DNA of 26,637 nucleotides from UBA3700 sp964478025 (GTDB lineage: Bacteria > Bacillota > Clostridia > Christensenellales > UBA3700), in contig CAYZGK010000020.1 in the NCBI GenBank assembly GCA_964478025.1, forward strand, positions 1 to 26,637, given 5' to 3'. The notes below the pieces were generated by a model. The model did no database searches, had not been told where the DNA came from, and saw nothing but the letters and a program-made list of their open reading frames with translations. Below are positions 7,527 through 15,216 of the stretch, in pieces. The translations under genes were made by a program, and so were the position numbers. The number at the start of each line of letters is the position of its first letter. The first letter of the stretch is position 1.

Positions 7527-7555
7527 TTGAATAAAACAAGAGTATATGCTATATT
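7527..7555 (+). promoter_or_regulatory. Promoter of the uracil-DNA glycosylase gene
   Basis: TTGAAT (7527-7532) and TATATT (7550-7555) are 17 bases apart. Expected +1 near 7562 gives a very short leader containing GAGGA before the ATG at 7575. Confidence 0.6.
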
Positions 7556-7574
7556 TTTTACGAGGAATTGAAGT

Positions 7575-8252
7575 ATGTCGTCGCATTTAGGAAACAGTTG
7601 GGATCAAAAGTTAGAACAAGAATTTTCACAAAGTTATTTTGATGAAATTAGGACTTTTTTAAGAAGTGAGTATAAAAACTATAATGTTTATCCTCCAATG
7701 AGTAAAATTTTAGCAGCTTTTGAAAACACAGCCTTTGAGGATGTAAAAGTCGTTATTATAGGGCAAGATCCATATCATGAAAAAGGTCAAGCAAATGGCC
7801 TTTGCTTTAGTGTTGAAAAGGGAATCAAATGTCCACCTTCTTTAAAAAACATATACAAGGCACTTGAGTATGATTTACAAATACCTCCTACAGACAATGG
7901 GGATTTATCTGGCTGGGCAAAACAAGGAGTGCTTTTATTAAACACAGTTTTAACAGTTAGAGAAGCTTCTCCTCAGTCGCATGCAAAACATGGGTGGGAG
8001 AGATTTACAGATAGTGTAATAAAAATGCTAAATGAGAGAGAAAAGCCTGTAGTATTTATGTTATGGGGAGGACCTGCTAGAGCAAAGAAAAGTCTTATTA
8101 CAAATAAAAGACATTTAGTTTTAGAGGCAGTACATCCATCTCCGCTTTCGTTTTATCATGGATTTTTGGAGTGTAAGCATTTTTCAAAAGCCAATGAATT
8201 TTTAAAAGAAAATGGGATAGAGCAAATAGATTGGGCTAAAAGAAGTGAGTAA
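7575..8252 (+). CDS. ung: Uracil-DNA glycosylase, family 1
   Basis: The enzyme removes uracil from DNA as the first step of base excision repair in the cytoplasm. Catalytic and binding motifs are all present: GQDPYH at residues 63-68 (catalytic Asp65), LLLNTVLTV at 120-128 with the uracil-contacting Asn123, and HPSPLS at 187-192 with His187. The length of 225 aa is normal. The start at 7575 follows GAGGA with about eight bases spacing. The gene is divergent from the PHP phosphatase gene, with both promoters in the 93-bp gap. A separate promoter for the lipoprotein gene follows the stop, so ung is probably transcribed alone. Confidence 0.97.
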   Translation: MSSHLGNSWDQKLEQEFSQSYFDEIRTFLRSEYKNYNVYPPMSKILAAFENTAFEDVKVVIIGQDPYHEKGQANGLCFSVEKGIKCPPSLKNIYKALEYDLQIPPTDNGDLSGWAKQGVLLLNTVLTVREASPQSHAKHGWERFTDSVIKMLNEREKPVVFMLWGGPARAKKSLITNKRHLVLEAVHPSPLSFYHGFLECKHFSKANEFLKENGIEQIDWAKRSE

Positions 8253-8263
8253 ATAGTTATTAC

Positions 8264-8292
8264 TTGCAAAGGGTATCTTGTTTTATTATAAT
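8264..8292 (+). promoter_or_regulatory. Promoter of the lipoprotein gene
   Basis: TTGCAA (8264-8269) and TATAAT (8287-8292) are separated by 17 bases, 38 bases before the ATG; an AGGAG ribosome binding site lies at 8319-8323. Confidence 0.65.
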
Positions 8293-8330
8293 ATATATTA
8301 TTATACGTACGCGAAATTAGGAGCATATAT

Positions 8331-9848
8331 ATGAAGAAAATTTTAAGAGGAATTATTATTGCTGTATTAGTGATTGCAACATTAGCTACACTTACAGGTT
8401 GTAATAATTATAAATGGGACGCAGTAGGTTCTACTTCAGATAGAGGTGACACTGTTGAAGGAAACGGCACATTAGCTGTTAAAACAGGAGATTACTTATA
8501 TTATGTTAATGGTGTAGCAGATACATCAAGTTTAACAAAAGCAGATAACAAATGGGGTGATGCTAGTATTAAAGGCAACATCATCAAGAGTAAGATTACA
8601 GCAAACGGATTAGAATATGTTGGTGTTGTAGTTCCAAAATTATTTGCTTCAGATTATTCAGATGCCGGAATTTATATTTATGGTGAATGGTTATATTATG
8701 TAACAAGAAGTATCAAGACAGATAACACAGGTGCTTTAATTAGTGCTGTTGAGTTTATGAGGACAAAACTTGATGGAAAAACAACTCAATCTGTTGCTAT
8801 AGTAGAGAGTACTTCATGTGAATTTATATTTACAGAAAGTGGTTTAATTTATGCATACGATAGTGATATCCACTTTGTTTCATATACAAATAAGAAAGTT
8901 GGTAAAGATGAAGTTAAAGTTGAAGAATATTCAGGATTATTGGTTTCAAAAGAAGATCAATTAATGTTCTATACAAAGGCTTCTAAAAATACTTTAGTTT
9001 CAGCAAACAATATTGGTGTTGTTCTTAAAGATGGTACAAGTAAAACAGTTATATCTGAAGAAGCTTATAGTACAGCTGAAACATATTATTCAGATGTAGA
9101 AAATTTATATACTCTTGCAATGTTAAAGTATGATGCTAGCGAAAATGCATTATATTACACAAAAACAGGAACATCTAAAATAGAAGACATTAGTACTGTA
9201 GCTTATAAGTTTGATGATAACTTCACATTTAATAAAGATAGTGAAATTAAATATGCTACAAGTGCTTTAACATCATCAATTTATCTTTTAGGAACAGAAA
9301 ATGGAATATTAGATATTTCTTCAACAACTGTTAAGATTTATAGAAAGATGACAGGAGAATTTGAGGATTTATCAAAAGAATTAACATTCTCAGCAGCAAT
9401 TACACCTATAAAGATTGATGGTAACAATATGTACTGTACAATGAATTCTTATTTCTATTTCATTGAAGGAATGTTTAAAGATGGAGACAAGAAGGAATTA
9501 GATATTACAGCTTATGCTTGGAAAATTTCAGATGTAACATTTGGAACAACTTATGGTAATCCAACAATGATAGGAGATGATATTTACTATGTATCAGCAG
9601 ATGATTCTTCTTACCAATATAAAGTAAGCGTAAAGGATTTTGATTGCACAACAAATCCTGCAGATCCAACAAAGGCAATAGGATATATTTTAAGTGGTTA
9701 TAAAGATTATACTTACCCAGATGGTGAGTCAAAAGAAGATTATATAATTAACAAAGATACAAGTTTAGAAGGAAAAGTTCCAGCACATATGACAGATACT
9801 GATTTATCTACATATGTTACAAGTCATAAGACAGAAATTGAAGATTAA
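8331..9848 (+). CDS. Large secreted lipoprotein of unknown function, 505 aa
   Basis: The N-terminus is a lipoprotein signal: MKKILRGIII, a hydrophobic core, then the lipobox LTGC with the lipidated Cys at residue 24. The mature protein should be anchored to the outer face of the membrane. The rest is beta-rich with recurring Tyr-Tyr-Val/aromatic strands (GDYLYYVNG, IYGEWLYYVTRS, ALYYTKTG, DDIYYVSADDS) at irregular intervals, which fits a beta-propeller-like or repeat fold of the kind seen in uncharacterised clostridial lipoproteins. No catalytic motif is visible. It is bracketed by its own promoter and a terminator and is therefore probably monocistronic. A role as a binding or sensor protein is only a guess. 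Confidence 0.8.
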   Translation: MKKILRGIIIAVLVIATLATLTGCNNYKWDAVGSTSDRGDTVEGNGTLAVKTGDYLYYVNGVADTSSLTKADNKWGDASIKGNIIKSKITANGLEYVGVVVPKLFASDYSDAGIYIYGEWLYYVTRSIKTDNTGALISAVEFMRTKLDGKTTQSVAIVESTSCEFIFTESGLIYAYDSDIHFVSYTNKKVGKDEVKVEEYSGLLVSKEDQLMFYTKASKNTLVSANNIGVVLKDGTSKTVISEEAYSTAETYYSDVENLYTLAMLKYDASENALYYTKTGTSKIEDISTVAYKFDDNFTFNKDSEIKYATSALTSSIYLLGTENGILDISSTTVKIYRKMTGEFEDLSKELTFSAAITPIKIDGNNMYCTMNSYFYFIEGMFKDGDKKELDITAYAWKISDVTFGTTYGNPTMIGDDIYYVSADDSSYQYKVSVKDFDCTTNPADPTKAIGYILSGYKDYTYPDGESKEDYIINKDTSLEGKVPAHMTDTDLSTYVTSHKTEIED

Positions 9849-9858
9849 TAAATAAAAG

Positions 9859-9884
9859 TTAGCTCCCCTAGTGGGAGCTAATTC
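9859..9884 (+). terminator. Intrinsic terminator-like hairpin after the lipoprotein gene
   Basis: A perfect 9-bp stem, TTAGCTCCC / GGGAGCTAA, with loop CTAGT. The T tract after it is short (TTCT), so termination may be partial and could let some transcription into the dehydratase genes, for which I see no clear promoter. Confidence 0.65.
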
Positions 9885-9901
9885 TATACTAGAGAGGTTA
9901 T

Positions 9902-11104
9902 ATGAGGGATTTAAAACATTTATACTATTTTGAGAATTTATTACAAGAAGCGCATAACGAATTAGTAAAACAAGCTTGTGATGAAGGAAGAATAGCTTTA
10001 GGTTATACTTGCTATCACATACCAGAGGTTTTATTAAATTTAGATAAATGCTTTTCTGTAAGATTAAGAGCTCCAAGAACAGGTTCAACAGATATTGCAA
10101 CATACTATTTAAGCAATTTCTTATGTGGTTATTGTAAAGCTATATTAGAAAGAGGAATTGAAGGTGGCTATAATTTCTTAGGTGCTTTAATAGGTGGAGA
10201 AACATGCTCTGAGATGAATAGAGCAATTGAGCATTTTGAAATCTTGGATTTAAACAAAAACAAGAACTTTTTCTTAAGTATTATAGATATGCCATTTAAA
10301 ACAGATGAACATTGTATTCAAGCATATATGAAGCAATTAAAATTAAAGGTTTTAGATAAGCTAAAAGAAAACTATGGTGTAGATGTTTCAAATGACGCAA
10401 TAAGAAAGGCTGTAAAAGAACATAATGAAGTTTGTAGAATAATTAAAGAGATAGGCGAATTTAGAAAAGACGAATATCCAAAAATTACTGGATATGAGTA
10501 TGCTGTTTTAAATCTAGTTTCCTATACATGTCCTAAAAATCTTATAGTAGATAAACTTAGAGAAACTTTAGAAGAAATAAAAACAAGAGAACCAGATTCA
10601 AAGAAATTTTATAGAGCAAGAATAGCAGTAGTAGGTTCAGAAATGGATGACCCTGGATTTATAAAGTTGTTTGAAGATTGTGGCGCATATGTAGTTGCAG
10701 ATAGATTCTGCTATGGTTCTACACCTGGTAGAGAAGAAATAGAATTAAAAGACGATGAGGATCCTTTATATACAATATGTAAGCATTATATGAAGACTTC
10801 ACAATGTCCAAGATATATGGAACATGAAAAGGTTCAAGGAAGAAAGCAATTTGTAGCCGATTTAGTAAAAGAATATAAGGCAGATGGTGTAATTTACGAA
10901 CAAATAAAATTCTGTGAATTTTGGGGATATGAAAGAGCTTTAGCTTCACATATTATGATTAATGATTATGGCATTCCAGCTATAGCAATAGATAGAGAGT
11001 ATACATCAACAGCATCTGGTCAATTAAAAACTAGAACACAAGCTTTTGTGGAATCACTAGAGATAAAGAAGATTCAAAAGAACATGAAGATGGAGGGTAA
11101 ATAA
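9902..11104 (+). CDS. 2-hydroxyacyl-CoA dehydratase / benzoyl-CoA reductase family subunit (HgdB/FldC-like)
   Basis: This family (BcrC/BadD/HgdB) uses a [4Fe-4S] cluster and an ATP-driven single electron to dehydrate 2-hydroxyacyl-CoA esters in anaerobes. Seen in the 400-aa product: an N-terminal GYTCYHIPEVLL segment (Cys37), a pair of Cys at 75 and 78 (LCGYCKA), GGETCSEMNRA around 99-108, and a C-terminal domain with IAVVGSEMDDPGF, DRFCYGS, VQGRKQFVADLV, KFCEFWGYERA and the family's typical AIDREYTSTASGQLKTR ending. The start follows AGAGAGG. It lies two bases before the next gene, which encodes the partner subunit. The ATP-dependent activator (HgdC-like) needed by known systems is not in the window. 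Substrate unknown. Confidence 0.87.
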   Translation: MRDLKHLYYFENLLQEAHNELVKQACDEGRIALGYTCYHIPEVLLNLDKCFSVRLRAPRTGSTDIATYYLSNFLCGYCKAILERGIEGGYNFLGALIGGETCSEMNRAIEHFEILDLNKNKNFFLSIIDMPFKTDEHCIQAYMKQLKLKVLDKLKENYGVDVSNDAIRKAVKEHNEVCRIIKEIGEFRKDEYPKITGYEYAVLNLVSYTCPKNLIVDKLRETLEEIKTREPDSKKFYRARIAVVGSEMDDPGFIKLFEDCGAYVVADRFCYGSTPGREEIELKDDEDPLYTICKHYMKTSQCPRYMEHEKVQGRKQFVADLVKEYKADGVIYEQIKFCEFWGYERALASHIMINDYGIPAIAIDREYTSTASGQLKTRTQAFVESLEIKKIQKNMKMEGK

Positions 11105-11106
11105 TT

Positions 11107-12642
11107 ATGGCACAAAAAGGGTTAGGAAATATCCATCAAGATAAAACATGGCTTTTAAAACATAGAGAATGGAGAGGTTTTAAAGATACTGCATATGATT
11201 TTTGGCGTTGGCTAATAAACTGGAAAGATATGATAAAAATGGTTCTTAAAGCTCCTATTTCAACAATTAAGGGACTTTGGAGATATCGTTGGATGAGTAC
11301 ATATTTATCTACTCCAGCGTTTGTAGATAGACATACAGAAGGATATAGAGGTACACAACTTAGGGCTGCACATCTTCATTATAATATGATAGTAAAGCAT
11401 GCAACCGATATTATAAATCTAACATTTATGGCGGATGAAAAAATTAATCCAAATAATAAATATTCAAAGAAGATTGTATGTGTAGATGAATTAATACCAG
11501 TAGAGTTTATGGCAGGATTCCCAAATCTTAAGGTTATTCCTATGCAAACTATACCTATTTTCTTCTCATCATTTATGGATCAATTAATTACTCCACACTA
11601 TCTTGATGAAATAGAAAGTTATGGAGTTCCAGCGGATGTATGTCCACTTCCAAGTGCTGAAGCTGGTGTTGCAGTTGTTGATGATTATCCAAAACTTGGT
11701 GCGTGTATGATTTCTTGTAATATGCCATGTGATGGATCAATTATGACATCATCATTCCAAGATAGAAGATTTAAACTTCCAACTCATGTATATAATGTAC
11801 CACTTCGTTATAACGAAGAATCTGTACAAGAATATGCAGTTGAAGAGGTAAAACAATTAATAAAGTTTGTAGAGGATCAAACTGGTGAAAAATTTAATTG
11901 GGATGCATTCTTAACTGCACTTAATAACTACAATAAGCAACTAGATTATGAAATGCAAAAATGGGAAATTAATAAAACGGATTATCCACAATTAACGGGA
12001 GCAACATTCTGGATTTATAGATTGTATTATTATCATTTATCTGGTGGTTATGATAAGAGATTCTTAAAGGTAGATAAGAAGGTTAATGCTCTTATAACAA
12101 AAGGTTATAAGAATAAAGAAAAAGTATCTAAGGTTATGAGACATAGAGCACTTGTTTGGTCATGTCCTGCAAACTACTATACATCGCTTGCAAGTTGGCT
12201 TGAAAATTGTTGGGGAATGAATGTAGTAATGGATATGGAAACTATGATATCTTACATAAAGTTTAGAACAGATACTCATGAACATGCATTAGAAGACTTA
12301 GCAAAATCTTATCAAAGAACAACAATGCGTAAACATACAAAAGGTGGATATAGAAACGTTGTTGATGAGATGTGGAGAGTTGCAGAAGAATATAATGTTG
12401 ATACAATCATAATGTATGACCAAATTTCATGTAAAGGAATGGATGGTCTTGTAGGTACATTTGATGATCAAGCAAGAGAAAGAAAGATTAATTTTATTTG
12501 GGTAAAACAAGACTTAATGGACCCAAGAACTATTTCTCGTAGAGATATGAGAGATCAAATCAATAAATATATGTTTGCAGTATTAAAAGAAGAACCAGTA
12601 GATCCAACTTTAGTGGATTTTGATGATTCTGCTGCTTGGTAA
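11107..12642 (+). CDS. 2-hydroxyacyl-CoA dehydratase family, larger subunit (HgdA-like)
   Basis: The partner of the preceding subunit; together they would form the cluster-bearing heterodimer. The 511-aa product has an N-terminal ~90-residue basic, Trp-rich region, then VCVDELIPVEFMAG, a Cys-rich stretch (ACMISCNMPCDGS), and a C-terminal half with HRALVWSCPANYYTSLASWL, ENCWGMNVVMDMETM and IIMYDQISCKGMDGL. The order of domains and the Cys-containing motifs agree with the dehydratase A subunit. It starts two bases after the stop of the previous gene, with GGAGG inside that gene's end, so the two are co-translated. Possible substrates range from lactoyl-CoA to 2-hydroxyglutaryl- or phenyllactyl-CoA; none can be chosen from the sequence. 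Confidence 0.85.
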   Translation: MAQKGLGNIHQDKTWLLKHREWRGFKDTAYDFWRWLINWKDMIKMVLKAPISTIKGLWRYRWMSTYLSTPAFVDRHTEGYRGTQLRAAHLHYNMIVKHATDIINLTFMADEKINPNNKYSKKIVCVDELIPVEFMAGFPNLKVIPMQTIPIFFSSFMDQLITPHYLDEIESYGVPADVCPLPSAEAGVAVVDDYPKLGACMISCNMPCDGSIMTSSFQDRRFKLPTHVYNVPLRYNEESVQEYAVEEVKQLIKFVEDQTGEKFNWDAFLTALNNYNKQLDYEMQKWEINKTDYPQLTGATFWIYRLYYYHLSGGYDKRFLKVDKKVNALITKGYKNKEKVSKVMRHRALVWSCPANYYTSLASWLENCWGMNVVMDMETMISYIKFRTDTHEHALEDLAKSYQRTTMRKHTKGGYRNVVDEMWRVAEEYNVDTIIMYDQISCKGMDGLVGTFDDQARERKINFIWVKQDLMDPRTISRRDMRDQINKYMFAVLKEEPVDPTLVDFDDSAAW

Positions 12643-12656
12643 TAGGAGGTAAGAAT

Positions 12657-12824
12657 ATGGCTTGGTGGGCAATTTTATTAATAGTATTAGCTTGTGTGTT
12701 TGTAGGATTATTAATACTTCTATTCACTATTTATTGGTTTAACTTAGATATGAAACTAGTATATTGGTTATATAATGTTCTTGGAAAACATTATGACAAT
12801 ATGGATAGGGACAAGAAGCTTTAA
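12657..12824 (+). CDS. Small single-span membrane protein, 55 aa, in the dehydratase operon
   Basis: The ATG at 12657 follows a strong AGGAGGT at 12644-12650, two bases after the dehydratase gene stop, so it is a real and well-translated gene. A slightly earlier in-frame ATG at 12636 overlaps the preceding gene and lacks a ribosome binding site. The product has one long hydrophobic stretch (residues 2-28, AWWAILLIVLACVFVGLLIL onwards) and a charged tail of about 25 residues with several Tyr and Lys (LGKHYDNMDRDKKL). No family is recognised. Its position makes it a candidate partner or membrane anchor of the dehydratase; that is inference only. Confidence 0.75.
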   Translation: MAWWAILLIVLACVFVGLLILLFTIYWFNLDMKLVYWLYNVLGKHYDNMDRDKKL

Positions 12825-12855
12825 AATTAATAGATACTAAAATTAGATATTAAAT

Positions 12856-12910
12856 AGTTGATTTGCCACAGAAAATATTACGAAATAAGATTAACTGTGG
12901 CAAATTGACT
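12856..12910. repeat. Long inverted repeat ahead of the glycolytic operon
   Basis: Arms ATTTGCCACAG (12861-12871) and CTGTGGCAAAT (12895-12905) are perfect complements, and the match extends outward to 16 pairs including two G-U (12856-12871 with 12895-12910). The loop is 23 bases. No T run follows. A TTGCCA / TAAGAT pair with 17-bp spacing (12863-12868, 12886-12891) fits a promoter lying inside the repeat, so the arms could be operator half-sites at -35 and +1. Alternatively it is a stable hairpin ending the dehydratase transcript or processed in the pgk leader. Confidence 0.7.
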
Positions 12911-12951
12911 ATAATTTAAGAAACCCTTTAGTGTTGTAAATATATTTTTTC

Positions 12952-12980
12952 TTGTGCGTGCGTGTGTATTATGTTAAAAT
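12952..12980 (+). promoter_or_regulatory. Possible promoter of pgk-tpiA-gpmI
   Basis: TTGTGC (12952-12957) and TAAAAT (12975-12980) are 17 bases apart, about 60 bases before pgk. The spacer is an alternating GTGCGTGTGT stretch. The match is modest; the inverted repeat at 12856-12910 may hold a second promoter. Confidence 0.4.
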
Positions 12981-13040
12981 TATCTATGAAAAATTAAAAA
13001 ATAAAAATGAAATTTAATAATCAAAAAGGAGTTTATTTCT

Positions 13041-14369
13041 ATGAACAAAAAGACAATTAGAGACGTAGATGTAAAAGGCAAGAAAGTTCTTGTTCGTGTA
13101 GATTTCAACGTTCCAATGAAAGATGGCGTTATCACAGATGAAAATCGTATTAATGGTGCACTTCCAACAATTAAGTATTTAATGGAACAAGGAGCAAAAG
13201 TTATTCTTTGTTCTCATATGGGAAAGCCACATAATATTTTTACTCCAGGATTTGGCTTAACAAAGAAGGAGAAAAAGGCTATAGAAGCTCTTCCTGTTGA
13301 GGAACAAGCACAAGCAAAAGAAGATGCTATTGCTAAGGCATTAAAGAATGATCCTAAGAAGTTTACTTTAGCTCCAGTAGCTGCTAGATTAAATGAAATT
13401 TTAGGTGGAAAAGTTACATTTGCTAAAGATATAGTTGGTGATGATGCAAAGGCAAAAGTTGCAGCATTAAAACCAGGTGAAGTAGTACTTCTAGAAAATA
13501 CAAGATTCGACGCAGGTGAAGAAGGAAGATCAGAAGAACTTTGCAAGAAGTTAGCTGACTTAATTGGAGAAGATGGCGTTTATGTAAATGATGCATTTGG
13601 TACAGCTCATAGATCACATGCAACAACAGCTGCTATTGTAGAATATGGATTTGTTAAGACAGCAGTTTGTGGTTTCTTAATTGAGAAAGAGTTAACAGTA
13701 ATGGCTGATTCTTTAGAAAGACCAGTAAGACCATTCGTTGCAGTATTAGGTGGTGCAAAAGTTGCAGATAAATTAAAGGTAATAGATAATTTATTAAATA
13801 AATGTGATTCTTTAGTAATAGGTGGAGGTATGGCATATACTTTCGCAAAGGCTCAAGGAGTTTCTGTAGGTAAGTCACTTGTAGATGATGAAAAGATTGA
13901 TTACTGTAAGGAAATGCTTGCAAAGGCTGAATCTTTAAATAAAAAGATTTATCTTCCAGTAGATACAGCAATTGCTGATTCATTCCCAGATCCTATAGAT
14001 GCTGAAATTAATGTTAGTTATGTAGATATTGATGCTATTCCAGATGATAAGATGGGATTAGATATTGGACCAAAGACAGCTGAATTATTTGCGTCAGTTG
14101 TTAAGGGTGCTAAGACTGTTATTTGGAATGGACCAATGGGCGTATTTGAAAATCCTACACTTGCAAAAGGAACAATAGCAGTAGCTAAAGCAATGGCTGA
14201 AGCTAAGGATGCTACAACAATTATCGGTGGTGGTGATTCTGCTGCTGCAGTTGCTCAATTAGGATTCGCAGATAAGATGACACACATTTCAACAGGTGGT
14301 GGTGCTTCTTTGGAATTATTCGAAGGAAAGGTTCTACCAGGAATTGCTTGTCTTAATGATAAAGACTAA
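13041..14369 (+). CDS. pgk: Phosphoglycerate kinase with an internal insertion
   Basis: This glycolytic enzyme transfers phosphate from 1,3-bisphosphoglycerate to ADP. Seen: VDFNVPM near residues 20-26, SHMGKP at 58-63 (usually SHLGRP), ENTRFDAGEE, NDAFGTAHRSHA, LGGAKVADKL, WNGPMGVFE and the nucleotide-binding GGGDSAAA near the end. The length is 442 aa compared with about 395 for most bacterial enzymes. The extra residues lie after SHMGKP, about 64-108, and include a Lys/Glu/Ala-rich stretch (TKKEKKAIEALPVEEQAQA). The start has AAGGAG upstream. It is the first gene of a pgk-tpiA-gpmI cluster; gap and eno, often in this operon in Bacillota, are absent. Confidence 0.97.
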   Translation: MNKKTIRDVDVKGKKVLVRVDFNVPMKDGVITDENRINGALPTIKYLMEQGAKVILCSHMGKPHNIFTPGFGLTKKEKKAIEALPVEEQAQAKEDAIAKALKNDPKKFTLAPVAARLNEILGGKVTFAKDIVGDDAKAKVAALKPGEVVLLENTRFDAGEEGRSEELCKKLADLIGEDGVYVNDAFGTAHRSHATTAAIVEYGFVKTAVCGFLIEKELTVMADSLERPVRPFVAVLGGAKVADKLKVIDNLLNKCDSLVIGGGMAYTFAKAQGVSVGKSLVDDEKIDYCKEMLAKAESLNKKIYLPVDTAIADSFPDPIDAEINVSYVDIDAIPDDKMGLDIGPKTAELFASVVKGAKTVIWNGPMGVFENPTLAKGTIAVAKAMAEAKDATTIIGGGDSAAAVAQLGFADKMTHISTGGGASLELFEGKVLPGIACLNDKD

Positions 14370-14389
14370 TAAAAAATAAAAAAAACTAC

Positions 14390-14410
14390 AGGGTTAGCTA
14401 TGCTAGCCCT
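14390..14410 (+). terminator. Hairpin between pgk and tpiA
   Basis: A 9-bp stem, AGGGTTAGC / GCTAGCCCT (one G-U), with a three-base loop TAT. It is not followed by a T run, so it is more likely a partial terminator or a stabilising/processing stem-loop than a full stop. It would help set pgk expression apart from tpiA and gpmI. Confidence 0.5.
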
Positions 14411-14448
14411 ATTTAAATGAAAAAAATAAATAAAAGAGGTATATAAAA

Positions 14449-15201
14449 ATGGCAAGAAAACCAATTATCGCAGGAAACTGGAAAATGAATAACACAATTG
14501 CCGGAACAAAGGCATTGTTAACAGAACTTATCCCACTAGTTAAGGATGAGAAGAAAACAGAAATCGTTGTATGTGTTCCATATACAAACATTGCTACAGC
14601 TGTAGAATTAACAAAGGGCACAAATATTAAAGTTGGTGCAGAGAATGTTCACTGGGCAGAAAAGGGAGCATTTACAGGCGAAATCAGCGCTGATATGCTT
14701 GTTGAATTAGGTGTTGAATATGTAATTATTGGACATAGTGAAAGAAGACAATACTTTGGTGAAACAGATGCTACTGTAAATCAAAGAGTAAAGGCTGCTT
14801 TAGCTAAGGGCTTAAAGCCAATTATTTGTGTTGGTGAAACATTAGAACAAAGAGAAAAGAATAGAGTTAAGAGCGTATTAAAGAAGCAAACGGATGGTGC
14901 TTTGGCTGGTTTAACTAAAGAAGATTTAGCAAACGTTGTAATTGCTTATGAACCAATCTGGGCTATTGGAACAGGAAAGACAGCAACAGCTCAAGATGCT
15001 AATGATACAATTAAGATTATTAGAAATAGAGTAGCTAAGTTATATGATAGAAAGACAGCTAATAAGCTTAGAATCCAATATGGTGGTTCTATGAACGCTA
15101 AGAATGCAGCCGAATTAATGGCTATGCCACAAATCGATGGTGGATTAATTGGTGGTGCTTCTCTAAAGGCTGTAGATTTCTCTATCGTTGTTAAACACTA
15201 A
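14449..15201 (+). CDS. tpiA: Triosephosphate isomerase
   Basis: The enzyme interconverts glyceraldehyde 3-phosphate and dihydroxyacetone phosphate. All active-site elements are in place: N10 and K12 in GNWKMN, H96 in IIGHSERR, E168 in AYEPIWAIGTGKTA with the following flexible loop 6, and the phosphate-binding YGGSM near 211 and GLIGGASL near the C-terminus. Length 250 aa is standard. An AGAGG ribosome binding site precedes the ATG. It lies 79 bases after pgk and 15 bases before gpmI. Confidence 0.98.
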   Translation: MARKPIIAGNWKMNNTIAGTKALLTELIPLVKDEKKTEIVVCVPYTNIATAVELTKGTNIKVGAENVHWAEKGAFTGEISADMLVELGVEYVIIGHSERRQYFGETDATVNQRVKAALAKGLKPIICVGETLEQREKNRVKSVLKKQTDGALAGLTKEDLANVVIAYEPIWAIGTGKTATAQDANDTIKIIRNRVAKLYDRKTANKLRIQYGGSMNAKNAAELMAMPQIDGGLIGGASLKAVDFSIVVKH

Positions 15202-15216
15202 GATTAAAGAGGCAAT

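Noticed and set aside
7482..7586. Longer N-terminus of the PHP phosphatase
   Set aside because: It spans the divergent promoters and overlaps the ung start; the family begins at MIDCHTHT.
13423..13983. Leu/His-rich reverse-strand open frames inside pgk
   Set aside because: Composition is typical of antisense reading of an AT-rich gene, and the + strand gene is certain.
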